Source: Pararhodobacter sp. SW119 (GTDB lineage: Bacteria > Pseudomonadota > Alphaproteobacteria > Rhodobacterales > Rhodobacteraceae). From it: a DNA stretch of 64,000 nucleotides. A model generated the notes under the pieces. It saw nothing but the letters and a program-made list of their open reading frames with translations. It did no database searches and had not been told where the DNA came from. The translations under genes were made by a program, and so were the position numbers. The stretch is from contig NZ_JADDJF010000004.1 in assembly GCF_017811755.1 (NCBI RefSeq), positions 1-64,000 on the forward strand, in the 5' to 3' direction. The stretch's first letter is position 1; each line of letters opens with the position of its first letter. Below, in pieces: positions 45,207-55,542 of the stretch.

Positions 45207-45491
45207 TCAGAAGCGATCGGGCCAGAGCCGGACACTGTGCCGGAAGGCCAGGAGCTCGAGCACCTCGCTCCGAACCCGGTAGGCCAGGATGTACCGCGGG
45301 TGGACAATCAGTTCACGCGTGTCGGTGACGCGGCCGGGTCGCCCCATCCGCGGCTGTGTGACAAGCGTGGTTTCGATAAGTTCAAGGAGGCGGTCATTGA
45401 ACCGGCTGGCAGCGGCAGGGTCTTCGGCTGCGATCTCGGCAAGCACCGCCGCCACATCCGTGAGGGCGCGCCGCGTCCAGAGGATCGTCAT
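45207..45491 (-). CDS. RelE/ParE-family toxin
   Basis: A 94-residue toxin-like protein starting MTILWTRRALTDVAAVLAEI. It shows the ParE/RelE fold order with PRMGRPGRVTDTRELIVHPR, then YILAYRVRSEVLELLAFRHS. ParE members poison gyrase and RelE members cut mRNA; R-E-L-I and the ribbon-helix-helix partner favour ParE. It starts inside the antitoxin stop codon region (ATGA overlap), so translation is coupled. Confidence 0.82.
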   Translation of the reverse strand: MTILWTRRALTDVAAVLAEIAAEDPAAASRFNDRLLELIETTLVTQPRMGRPGRVTDTRELIVHPRYILAYRVRSEVLELLAFRHSVRLWPDRF

Positions 45492-45763
45492 GCGCGGCGT
45501 GGCTTCGGCGCACTAGGAGCAGCACCGGTGGACACGCGACGCAAGTAGGCGTTCGCCTCGGCATGCGAGATGACCGCACCGGCGTCGGCCTCGGCGATCC
45601 CCTCCTCGACCGCAGCGACGAAAGCCTCCTCTTCGGCCAGGTATCGTTCGACTGCTTCATTAGTGAGGTATGACTTGCTGCGACGGGTCAGATTGGCCAG
45701 CCGATCGAGGCGTGCCTTGGTTTCCGGCGTTGTATGGAAAGTGACGGTGGCGCGTTCGCTCAT
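45488..45763 (-). CDS. Ribbon-helix-helix antitoxin
   Basis: A 91-residue protein starting MSERATVTFHTTPETKARLD. The N-terminal ribbon-helix-helix (VTFHTTPETKARLDRLANLT, then RRSKSYLTNEAVERYL) should bind operator DNA. The acidic C-terminal half (AEEEAFVAAVEEGIAEADAG) should neutralise the toxin. A start 9 codons upstream (45790) is possible. It lies first in the pair and probably represses the promoter with the toxin. Confidence 0.83.
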   Translation of the reverse strand: MSERATVTFHTTPETKARLDRLANLTRRSKSYLTNEAVERYLAEEEAFVAAVEEGIAEADAGAVISHAEANAYLRRVSTGAAPSAPKPRRA

Positions 45764-46110
45764 GGCAGCGGCCTCGATGTTTTGATGCATATGTACACAT
45801 CCTAACACAACCACTGGAAAGCGCCAATGATAGGCCGGACGATGACTCCCCTGCTCTGTCAAGAGACGCGCAATGGCGTGCTGACGTATACAGATCGGCA
45901 GACAGTTCCCTCCCCGGCGTCGGGTGCGGCCGAGATTGGCTCGGCCGTGGCCAGCGCCAGGGAGATCAACCATGAACACCACCTCACTTGTGGAGCCGGG
46001 CAGCCCCAGTTCCGTCCCGCTCTGTGCCACCCGTGGCAGTGATACCATCATACATGTTGCCTGGGCGGTTTCCCTCGCGCTCATTTCGAGCGCGTGCACA
46101 GGAGGCGCAC
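45764..46110. other. Intergenic region upstream of the toxin-antitoxin pair
   Basis: Contains the antitoxin promoter region, with a weak dyad GATG...CATC at 45784-45801 overlapping TATGTACA. Nothing else was recognised. Confidence 0.4.
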
Positions 46111-46257
46111 ATGGCACCGGACAACAAGGCGAAACCGGGCAACGGAGGCAAGAGCGGGTCCGGAGGCGGGAAGCAGGGCGGCGGCCAGTCGTCGCAGGCC
46201 GGCGGCGGCAACAAGAGCGGCGGTTCATCAGCCGGCGGGAAGCAGACCAAGGGCTGA
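46111..46257 (+). CDS. 48-residue Gly/Ser/Lys-rich small protein
   Basis: ATG 46111 follows a perfect AGGAGG at 46099-46104. The protein starts MAPDNKAKPGNGGKSGSGGG and is almost entirely Gly, Ser, Lys and Gln in GGKQ/GGNKS-like repeats, ending GGKQTKG. It should be basic and disordered. Such small Gly/Lys-rich proteins are reported as stress-related or nucleic-acid-binding, but no function can be assigned. The strong ribosome-binding site supports expression. Confidence 0.6.
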   Translation: MAPDNKAKPGNGGKSGSGGGKQGGGQSSQAGGGNKSGGSSAGGKQTKG

Positions 46258-46458
46258 GTGAACGCCAAAACTGATGCGCGGGGCGGCCCGGTGCTGCCCC
46301 GCTTCGTCTATCGTTTATTGCGCGCCCGTCCGGGGCTCGACGATGCTTCCAGATCGTCAAGCGGCGCACCGATCAGCACCCTTGTGTGGGCGCTAGCGAC
46401 GGACCTGGGCAGTCGATCGCACCATTTCCCAGCGCGGTGTCGTGCGGCCGGCAGATCC

Positions 46459-46647
46459 TCATGCCCTCTGCCCGCGCCGGATCGACAGACGCAGGGCCTG
46501 AACCGTGGCGAGGTTCGGTGGCGGGATGACGCCACCTCCAAGTTCGCGGAGCATGCCGATCCAGGCACGCTCGTTCGCACTCAGGCCGGGCATCTCCGTC
46601 ACCGACTCCGCCAAGCGGATAGCACCCAGATCCGTCACTACGATCAT
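46459..46647 (-). CDS. 62-residue protein coupled to an XRE regulator
   Basis: Starts at ATG 46647, overlapping the XRE stop as ATGA. The sequence MIVVTDLGAIRLAESVTEMP continues LSANERAWIGMLRELGGGV and ends in a basic stretch LRLSIRRGQRA. It has no known domain. Coupling to a regulator beside an integrase suggests an accessory, phage- or island-derived role (inference). Confidence 0.5.
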   Translation of the reverse strand: MIVVTDLGAIRLAESVTEMPGLSANERAWIGMLRELGGGVIPPPNLATVQALRLSIRRGQRA

Positions 46648-47045
46648 TTCCCGAAGATCCCACGAAAGGCCGCGCGACTGCGTGCCGTCAATCTCGGATC
46701 GGTATCGCCGCTCGCATCGCGAAGCTCCAGGATCCATTCGATTTCGTTTCGCGTCAGCGGCGTTCCGAAAATGTCGTGAACAGATTTCGCCGCGGTTGCG
46801 CCAAGCGACTGTTCGAGCGCAAGGCGCAGCAGAAACGCAGGATCGCATTCGAGCGCCTTCGACAATTGCGGCACGCGATCGAGCGCGAGTTTCGTCGCGC
46901 CAGACTTGATCATCGAGATCATGTTCGAGTTTGCAAAACCCGCCTCGCTGGCGATTTCGGCCTGCGTCTTCCGACCTCCAAGCTCTGAAATTCGCCGCGT
47001 CACATATTTCGCCAGCCGCGTATTCGAATGCGGTTTCGTCGCCAT
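46644..47045 (-). CDS. XRE-family transcriptional regulator
   Basis: A 133-residue protein. Its helix-turn-helix is KTQAEIASEAGFANSNMISM followed by IKSGATKLALDRVPQLSKAL, the Cro/C1 fold near residues 25-80. The C-terminal half (GTPLTRNEIEWILELRDASG) is helical and unassigned. It probably acts as a repressor for the surrounding element. A perfect dyad GATCGC-N5-GCGATC lies 25 bp upstream of its start and could be its operator. Confidence 0.78.
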   Translation of the reverse strand: MATKPHSNTRLAKYVTRRISELGGRKTQAEIASEAGFANSNMISMIKSGATKLALDRVPQLSKALECDPAFLLRLALEQSLGATAAKSVHDIFGTPLTRNEIEWILELRDASGDTDPRLTARSRAAFRGIFGK

Positions 47046-47477
47046 TCCCTTGACTCCATGCCTTGACGGGATCGCAACACGCGATCACTGACTTGCTTGT
47101 AGCGGCGGCTTTGACGGTTCCCTTTGGGGAGACTATCCGAATCGCGTAAGGAACACGCTTTCGGAAATGGCGCGCTCGGAGGATCGGAATGATCGGATTG
47201 CCTCGGAAAGACGACGCAGATCAGCGCATCCGCATGCCGGGCGGTGCGCTCGATTTCACCCAGCAGGTGCCTCGAGACACCGCCTGCGCCAAGCGGGCTA
47301 GCGCGGAGATCTCCAGCCACCAGCACCTTTGCCCGTCTCGATCTTCGGGTGAAACCAGCCTCTGAAAAGTTCGAGATGCGCGGAACGCAACAGATTGCTG
47401 GCCTTGTGCCCAGAGCCTGGCACTCTCGGCGCCGTCCCGCGTTTGCTCGTGGTTGCGCATTGAGGAGCCGCGGCCAC
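47046..47477. other. Region between integrase and XRE gene
   Basis: About 430 bp. It carries the dyad at 47070-47086 and otherwise no recognised gene; minus-strand frames here lack domains. Confidence 0.4.
47070..47086. promoter_or_regulatory. Putative XRE operator (GATCGC-N5-GCGATC)
   Basis: A perfect 6-bp dyad with a 5-base spacer, 25 bp from the XRE start codon on the minus strand. The location fits autoregulation. Confidence 0.45.
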
Positions 47478-49055
47478 TCAAGTCAGTTCGAAGTCGGGTA
47501 GTCGGTCAATTGCTGCGGCCTTTGCGACCAGCGTGACGTCGCCGTAACCATCGCCTGCCGTGCGGCCTGCATGCCCCTGGATCGCATCGACCACACGATC
47601 TGATATCCCGATTTCGCGCGCCTTTGTCTTGAGACGGTGCCGCCAGGCATGGTTTGGCTGAATACCCTTGGGCGCGATGCCCGAACGTCGGAGCCACTTG
47701 GCGAGCTCATCGGACACGCTTGCAGCCGCCATCGCGAACCTGGCAGGGTTTGCCGCTCCGTGGAACAGCGGGCCGTCTGCGGCAGCCTGGACGAAGTCGA
47801 TGAAGCCGAGTGCGACAACCTGTCGGTGAATCGGCACATCCCGCCAGGCACCGGTCTTGACCGTGCCGGCTTCCGGCGTGATGCGCATGACCCAATGCTT
47901 GCCCTCGCAACGGATGTCCTCCTTGCGCAGCTGCGTGATCTCCGAGATGCGCGCCCCCGAGAAAGCGCACAGGATCGGAGACCAGCGTTTCGCTGCCGTC
48001 ATATGGGCGGTCTCGCGGACGAAGCCGAATTGGTTTGGCTTCGGCTGGTGAGCGATCGATGCTTTCAGGACAGCCAGCGCCTCCGCGTCGGTGTATCCGC
48101 GTTCTCTTGAGTGAACTTTTCGAGGTTTCGGCTGCCGCACCGTCGCGGCCACGTTCGCAGGTAAGCGCTCGTTGTCATGCGCCCAGGCAAAGATCGATCG
48201 AATCGTCGAAAGGTAGATGTCGTTGACGGTTTTCGCGGCTTTTCCGTCAACATGCAGAAGATGATCGCGCCATTCGAGCAGGTCTTTCTTGGTGATCCGG
48301 CGCGCGTCATCATGCTTGAGAAAGCTCCGCAGGCTCTTGAGGACGGGTTCCTGCCGCTTGCCACCGTCCTTGAGGAAGCCGGCCTGAACTCGACCTGCCA
48401 GATAATCGGTCCAAAGACGGGACAGGCTAACCGGTTCCAGGGGCTCCTCAGGCACCTCAGGGTTCGCGAGCATCGGGTGCGTGGGAGTACCGCTGAAATC
48501 GCCGTCGTCGCGTTCGGCGAGCCGAGATAGGGCTTCGTATTCAGCAACGCACAACGCCCGTGCAAGCTGGCGCCATTCGTAGGATCCCCGCACGACGTCC
48601 GTGTTCCCTAGGTGCTGGAACTGTCGGACCCAAGGGCCCGCGAGCGCCTGAAGCTCATCATCACTCAACTTGCCAGCCATGGCATTTCGAAGCCACCGCA
48701 CCCGCAGATCGTCAACCCCGATATCACAGGCGCCTGGTACACCGCGAAAATGGTCGTCCATCTTGACGAGCTCCGCATAAAGGCTGCGAGCCATTTGGGT
48801 TTCAGTGAGGGGAAAGCGTGCCGGAAGCGGATCGGGTTTTTCGCCCTTGGATTTCTGCTCAGCCTCGGTGACGAGGTGCTGGAGCTTGGCCACCGCTGCC
48901 GGGTGGAGTCGAAGGGCGGCTCGGCGATCGGCGCCGAGCGGCTCGATCAGTTCGCTCCGGGGCCGATCGAGGTAGGAACGCAACCGCTCGGGCACCGCGA
49001 TCCGTGCATAGAACCGCCCGTCCTTTTCTTTCCAATGGCGCAGTTTTCCAGCCAT
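47478..49055 (-). CDS. Tyrosine site-specific integrase (phage/island type)
   Basis: A 525-residue integrase starting MAGKLRHWKEKDGRFYARIA. The N-terminal DUF6538-like module recognises DNA arms. The SAM-like domain (VLKSLRSFLKHDDARRITKK) lies near residues 250-330. The catalytic domain has ILCAFSGARISEITQLRKED (Arg), then NHAWRHRLKTKAREIGISD (H-x-x-R), GHAGRTAGDGYGDVTL (His and the probable Tyr). The frame is open to 49100. It starts 90 bp beyond the 3' end of tRNA-Ile(CAT), the usual island layout. Confidence 0.85.
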   Translation of the reverse strand: MAGKLRHWKEKDGRFYARIAVPERLRSYLDRPRSELIEPLGADRRAALRLHPAAVAKLQHLVTEAEQKSKGEKPDPLPARFPLTETQMARSLYAELVKMDDHFRGVPGACDIGVDDLRVRWLRNAMAGKLSDDELQALAGPWVRQFQHLGNTDVVRGSYEWRQLARALCVAEYEALSRLAERDDGDFSGTPTHPMLANPEVPEEPLEPVSLSRLWTDYLAGRVQAGFLKDGGKRQEPVLKSLRSFLKHDDARRITKKDLLEWRDHLLHVDGKAAKTVNDIYLSTIRSIFAWAHDNERLPANVAATVRQPKPRKVHSRERGYTDAEALAVLKASIAHQPKPNQFGFVRETAHMTAAKRWSPILCAFSGARISEITQLRKEDIRCEGKHWVMRITPEAGTVKTGAWRDVPIHRQVVALGFIDFVQAAADGPLFHGAANPARFAMAAASVSDELAKWLRRSGIAPKGIQPNHAWRHRLKTKAREIGISDRVVDAIQGHAGRTAGDGYGDVTLVAKAAAIDRLPDFELT

Positions 49056-49144
49056 GATCCACCTACATTCTGGAACCGATTCTGGCACAGAAAGGGGCAC
49101 AAGCTCTCGTAATGCAAGAGATATTTTCGGGTCAAATAGTTAGG

Positions 49145-49220
49145 ATGGTAGGCCCGGAGGGACTCGAACCCCCAACCAAGGCGTTATGAGCGCCCTGCTC
49201 TGACCATTGAGCTACGGGCC
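49145..49220 (-). tRNA. tRNA-Ile (anticodon CAT, lysidine-type)
   Basis: A 76-nt cloverleaf with an acceptor stem GGGCCCG/CGGGCCT, D arm GTAGCTCAATGG, anticodon loop CTCATAA giving anticodon CAT, T arm GGGTTCGAGTCCC and an encoded CCA. The body resembles E. coli ileX/ileY rather than tRNA-Met, so the C34 is presumably modified to lysidine by TilS to read AUA. It is the probable attB site for the adjacent integrase. Confidence 0.92.
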
Positions 49221-49401
49221 CGGCCGACTGATCTGCTAGCAGATTACCCGTCCGGGTCAAGGATTTGCGGCGTAATGCAGGGCGCGACGGGGGCGCGTTG
49301 AGGCTCAGGACGGGTGTTTCCGGGGTGCTGGCAAGCGTATGGCAGGCGTATGGCAAACGTATGGCAGTTGGCTGGCAGCGGGGCGGGTGCGCCTGTGAAA
49401 A

Positions 49402-49427
49402 CGGCGCCCCGAAGGTTCGGGGCGCCG
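49402..49427 (-). terminator. katG terminator
   Basis: CGGCGCCCCG (49402-49411) pairs perfectly with CGGGGCGCCG (49418-49427), and the loop AAGGTT can extend the stem. On the minus strand TTTT follows directly. It lies 26 bp beyond the katG stop. Confidence 0.75.
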
Positions 49428-49452
49428 CATCGGTGTCGTCCGTCGGCTTCGA

Positions 49453-51753
<2,301 letters not shown>

Positions 51754-52689
51754 ATGGTGAGCTTCACGCTCAAGCAGTTGCGCTACTTCGAGGCGCTGGC
51801 CCGGCACCGGCACTTCGGACATGCCGCCGATGTCTGCGCGATCTCGCAACCTGCGCTGTCGATGCAGATCAAGGAGCTGGAGGGATCGCTGGGGGCGGCG
51901 CTTTTCGAGCGCAGCGCGCGGTCGGTGCGGCTGACCGGTTTCGGCGAGGAATTCGCCGCGCGCGCCCGCGAGATCCTGCGCGCGGTGGACGAATTGTCCG
52001 AACTGGCCCGCGCCGCGCGCGACCGGCTGAGCGGGCGGCTGCGGATCGGGATCATCCCGACGGTCGCGCCCTATCTGCTGCCGGCGATCATCGGCGAATT
52101 GTCGCGGCTGTTTCCGGGGCTGGATCTGAACCTGCGCGAAACCATAACACCGCGCCTGATCCGCGAGTTGACGGAGGGCCGGCTGGACACCGCGGTGGTG
52201 GCGCTGCCGATATCCGAGCGCGGGTTGGCCGAGGTGCCGCTGTTTTCGGAGGAGTTCGTGCTGGTCCGCCCGCACGGCGATGCGGGGAAACCCGTGCCCG
52301 ACCGCGAGTCGCTGCGCGAGATGCGGCTGCTGCTGCTGGAGGAAGGGCATTGCTTCCGCGATCAGGCGCTGTCGTTCTGCGACCTGCGGCACGCGCGGCC
52401 GCGCGAGTTGCTGGACGGATCGTCGCTGGCGACGCTGGTGCAGATGGTCGGCGCCGGCATCGGCGTCACCCTGATCCCCGAGATGGCGGTCGCGGTCGAG
52501 ACCCGCTCGGCGCCGGTTTCGGTGGTGCGCTTCGCCGACCCTGCGCCGCAGCGCACCATCGGCATGATCTGGCGCAACACGAGCCCGCTGGCGCGGCAGC
52601 TTGCCGAGGTCGCCGATGTCGTGCGGGCGGCGGCGGCGAAGACCCGCGACGTGGGGAAGGCGCAGGCGGGCATGCCGGGCGCGGGCTGA
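51754..52689 (+). CDS. oxyR: Hydrogen-peroxide-responsive LysR regulator OxyR
   Basis: A 311-residue LysR-type regulator. The winged helix is LKQLRYFEALARHRHFGHAA followed by SQPALSMQIKELEGSLGAAL. The redox region has EGHCFRDQALSFCDL, matching E. coli OxyR Cys199 and Cys208, whose disulfide activates the protein. The C-terminus has GAGIGVTLIPEMAV. Divergence from katG supports direct control of katG by peroxide. Confidence 0.93.
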   Translation: MVSFTLKQLRYFEALARHRHFGHAADVCAISQPALSMQIKELEGSLGAALFERSARSVRLTGFGEEFAARAREILRAVDELSELARAARDRLSGRLRIGIIPTVAPYLLPAIIGELSRLFPGLDLNLRETITPRLIRELTEGRLDTAVVALPISERGLAEVPLFSEEFVLVRPHGDAGKPVPDRESLREMRLLLLEEGHCFRDQALSFCDLRHARPRELLDGSSLATLVQMVGAGIGVTLIPEMAVAVETRSAPVSVVRFADPAPQRTIGMIWRNTSPLARQLAEVADVVRAAAAKTRDVGKAQAGMPGAG

Positions 52690-52705
52690 GCCGGCTTGCT
52701 TGCGT

Positions 52706-53617
52706 TCAGTCGGTGACCCGGAAGAACACGCGCCAATCCGGCTGGCCCAATCCGTCCGGCCAAGGATACACCTCGGGGTAGTTGAAGAGAACGACGCCGA
52801 CGAGGTCCGGAAACCGATCGCCGACCGCGCGGACCTCGGCCTCCCACGCGGCGACATAGTCGGTGGTGCCCGAATAGCCGAGTTCGGCGACGACGATGGG
52901 CCGCCCGAAGGGGACCGCGCGGGCGTAGCGGGGTTCCAGGATCTCGGAAAAGGTGCGGTCGCGCCCGAACCAGGCGCGGTCGGCGGGCTGATAGCCGAAC
53001 ACCGAGAGGCCGACGAGGTCGACATAGTCCGCGCCCGGCCAGTAGTCCTGCATCCCCTCCTCGCCCAGCGGGGACCACATGATGGAAATGCCTGGCGCGA
53101 CCGAGCGGCAGAGGTCGATGACGCGGCGAAACGCGGCGATGTAGGCCGCGGGCGACCAGCCTGCCCAGATGAACTGGCCGCGATCGTCCTCCATCTCGTG
53201 CCCCCAGCGGAAGGTTACGGGGACGGGAAGCTGGCCGAGCACCGCGCAGATCGAGAGGACATTGGGATCGTAGGCGCCCGAGAAGATGCCCTCGCGCAGG
53301 GCGGCGGGGGTGCTTCGTTCGTTGCGCACCCAGGTCCAGGGTTCCAGCGTTACCAGCAAGACCCGACCGCGCGCGGTGGCATAGTCGGCGGCGTCGACGA
53401 GCGAGGCGAGCGCGACATCCTCCCACGGCAGGAAGAGATGCTCGATGGTGACACCGTCGGTCCGGGCGAAGTTGCCCGGCGGGTCGTAGACGCCGAAGGG
53501 GATGTCGCCCGGCGGGAGGGGCGCGACCTGGGCGGCGGCGGATGTCGCCAGGGCGGCGATCAGGGTCGCGCAGGCGGGCGCGGCGGCGCGCGTCGCAGCG
53601 GATCGGTTTTTCGTCAT
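52706..53617 (-). CDS. Exported GH26-like glycoside hydrolase
   Basis: A 303-residue exported protein with signal peptide TRAAAPACATLIAALATSAA. The (beta/alpha)8 glycoside hydrolase core has VTFRWGHEMEDDRGQFIWAG with the acid/base Glu, and PIVVAELGYSG with the probable nucleophile Glu, as in GH26 and related beta-mannanase/endoglucanase-like enzymes. It overlaps the cellulose-synthase-like gene (ATGA). It should trim or release the glycan that enzyme makes. The substrate is unproven. Confidence 0.75.
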   Translation of the reverse strand: MTKNRSAATRAAAPACATLIAALATSAAAQVAPLPPGDIPFGVYDPPGNFARTDGVTIEHLFLPWEDVALASLVDAADYATARGRVLLVTLEPWTWVRNERSTPAALREGIFSGAYDPNVLSICAVLGQLPVPVTFRWGHEMEDDRGQFIWAGWSPAAYIAAFRRVIDLCRSVAPGISIMWSPLGEEGMQDYWPGADYVDLVGLSVFGYQPADRAWFGRDRTFSEILEPRYARAVPFGRPIVVAELGYSGTTDYVAAWEAEVRAVGDRFPDLVGVVLFNYPEVYPWPDGLGQPDWRVFFRVTD

Positions 53618-55527
53618 CGTGGTCCCGGTCTTTCCAGCCAATCGAGGTTCAGTCGGTAGATGAAGGTCCCGGCCCCGTCCCGCCCGGCGCCGGAGACTGC
53701 GGCTTCGACGCGGACAAGCTGGATCGGCTCCAGCCCCAGCGAAAGGACATGCAGCCCCTCGAGCCCGCTCGTCGACAGGCCGCTCAGAAGTGCGGCGGTG
53801 AGCAACCCGGGCACCGAAAGATGGGCCAGTGTGGCGATGCGACCGGTGGCGCGATCCGTCCGCGTCCGGGCCAGATGAGTGCCGACGATCAGCGCCAGCA
53901 CGACCACGTAGAGCGCGCCCGTCAGCAGCGACAGAAGAAGAAAGCCGCCCGCCACCTCGAGCCGGCCGGACAGGAGGACCGGCATGATCGCAGCCGTGGC
54001 GAGGCCGCCGTAGACGATCGGGATCAGAGGCGGCAGGTTTTCGGTCGTGGCGTCGCCCTTGGGTGTGATGCGGAAGTCGACGAAGCGCCCGGTCAACCGG
54101 TCCCGCACGGCCATGACGCACCCCCAGAGTACCCAGGGCCACTGCAGGAGCGGAAACACGACCCGCTCCCAGGACAGAAGCGGCGCGCTTGCGGGTCGAA
54201 AGATGCCGTCCCGGCGCAGGGCGGCGGCGTGCAGCAGGAGAAACAGAATCGGCGGCACCGCATGGGCAAGGAACGCCGGATAGGTGACATGGGCGTAGCG
54301 CAGATCGAAGATCACGGCGACGATGGGCAAGAGATAAAACGCCATCATGGTGAGAGCGATCAGCGGATAAAGAATCTGGCAGAAGAGGAACTGCGCGCGC
54401 AGCCGCCAGGGAAGCGTCGGCAGATATCGCCGGGTGTGCGCCAGAAGCAGCGTGACCAGGCTGCGCGACCACTGAAACTCCTGCACCGCCATGTCGGCGA
54501 CGCTCGCCGGGCCGTCCCCGACCGCCAGGGCGTCGAGCGCGTGAACACCGCGCCATCCTCCGGCGTTCAGCAGCAGGGTCGTCGAATGATCTTCGGCGAG
54601 GTCGGGACCGAGGCCGCCGACGGCGTGCAAGGCCTGGGTGCGCACAGCATAGTGCGACCCGATGCACATCGGCGCGAGCCCGTTTGAATACCCGGCCTGC
54701 AGCGCCCCGTGAAACGCCGCTTCGGTGTGCAGGCGGGTTCGGGCGGCCCAGCTTTGGCTGGCGTTGCCGGCGCAGATGCTGGGCGCGGAGACGTAGCCGA
54801 CGCCGGGGTCCGCAAAGGGCCGCAACATTTCGCGTAGGTAGCCGGGCTGCGGCACATGGTCGGCGTCGAGCTGCACCACGATGTCGTAGTCCTCATAGCC
54901 CCAGTGATCGTAGAAATAGGCGAGATTGCCTTCCTTGCAGCGCGCCCGGCGCGGCCAGGAGGCGCGATGGTAGTCCGGACAGCCCTTTCGCGTCGACACG
55001 CGCACGCCGTTCGCGCGACACCAGGTCAGGGTCTGGGTATCCGGATCCTCGTCCGCGAGCCAGGTGTCGTGGGGATAATCCTGCGCGCGCATCGCCATCA
55101 GCGCACGGCGCACGACGGCGAAGGGCTCCGCCGGGGTCTTGGTCACAATCATCGCCACACTAAAGCGCCCCGGCACCGGGTCGGGCGCCGCGCTTCTCGA
55201 GGCCCGGTTGCTGACGATCAGGAAGAAGGCCTGCAGGAAGAAAAGACACAGCAGAAGTATCGTGATCAGGCCATAGCGCCCGTCGCCCGTTGCGTGATGC
55301 GGCCGGAGCCACCAGAGCCAGAAAGCGGCCGCTGACACAAGCCAGCCCAGCCCGATCAACAGGTAGAGCCACCGCCGCCGAGGGGGAATTGCCGGAACGA
55401 GACCCGCAGTGCCGGCCGCGCGCCAACGCGCCACCGTTGCGACGGGGCGCTTTGGAATCGTCGGGGCACGATTGCGGCTGTCTGCCGGTTCCGGCATCGG
55501 CGTGGCGGGGTTTTCCTTGCGTCGCAT
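53614..55527 (-). CDS. Cellulose-synthase-like membrane glycosyltransferase (GT2)
   Basis: A 637-residue membrane GT2. Two N-terminal helices (LYLLIGLGWLVSAAAFWLWW and LITILLLCLFFLQAFFLI) precede the catalytic domain with LADEDPDTQ, VQLDADHVPQPGYL and DLAEDHSTT. The acceptor motif reads QEFQWSRS instead of QxxRW. Several C-terminal helices should form the translocation channel. This is processive EPS synthase architecture. It follows the UDP-glucuronate decarboxylase-like gene by 15 bp and overlaps the GH26-like gene. ATG 55527 follows AGGTGG. Confidence 0.83.
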   Translation of the reverse strand: MRRKENPATPMPEPADSRNRAPTIPKRPVATVARWRAAGTAGLVPAIPPRRRWLYLLIGLGWLVSAAAFWLWWLRPHHATGDGRYGLITILLLCLFFLQAFFLIVSNRASRSAAPDPVPGRFSVAMIVTKTPAEPFAVVRRALMAMRAQDYPHDTWLADEDPDTQTLTWCRANGVRVSTRKGCPDYHRASWPRRARCKEGNLAYFYDHWGYEDYDIVVQLDADHVPQPGYLREMLRPFADPGVGYVSAPSICAGNASQSWAARTRLHTEAAFHGALQAGYSNGLAPMCIGSHYAVRTQALHAVGGLGPDLAEDHSTTLLLNAGGWRGVHALDALAVGDGPASVADMAVQEFQWSRSLVTLLLAHTRRYLPTLPWRLRAQFLFCQILYPLIALTMMAFYLLPIVAVIFDLRYAHVTYPAFLAHAVPPILFLLLHAAALRRDGIFRPASAPLLSWERVVFPLLQWPWVLWGCVMAVRDRLTGRFVDFRITPKGDATTENLPPLIPIVYGGLATAAIMPVLLSGRLEVAGGFLLLSLLTGALYVVVLALIVGTHLARTRTDRATGRIATLAHLSVPGLLTAALLSGLSTSGLEGLHVLSLGLEPIQLVRVEAAVSGAGRDGAGTFIYRLNLDWLERPGPR

Positions 55528-55542
55528 GGACGCCACCTGTCA

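Noticed and set aside
44400-49144. Distal att repeat of tRNA-Ile(CAT)
   Set aside because: No second copy of the tRNA 3' end was found by eye leftwards in the window, so an island boundary cannot be set.
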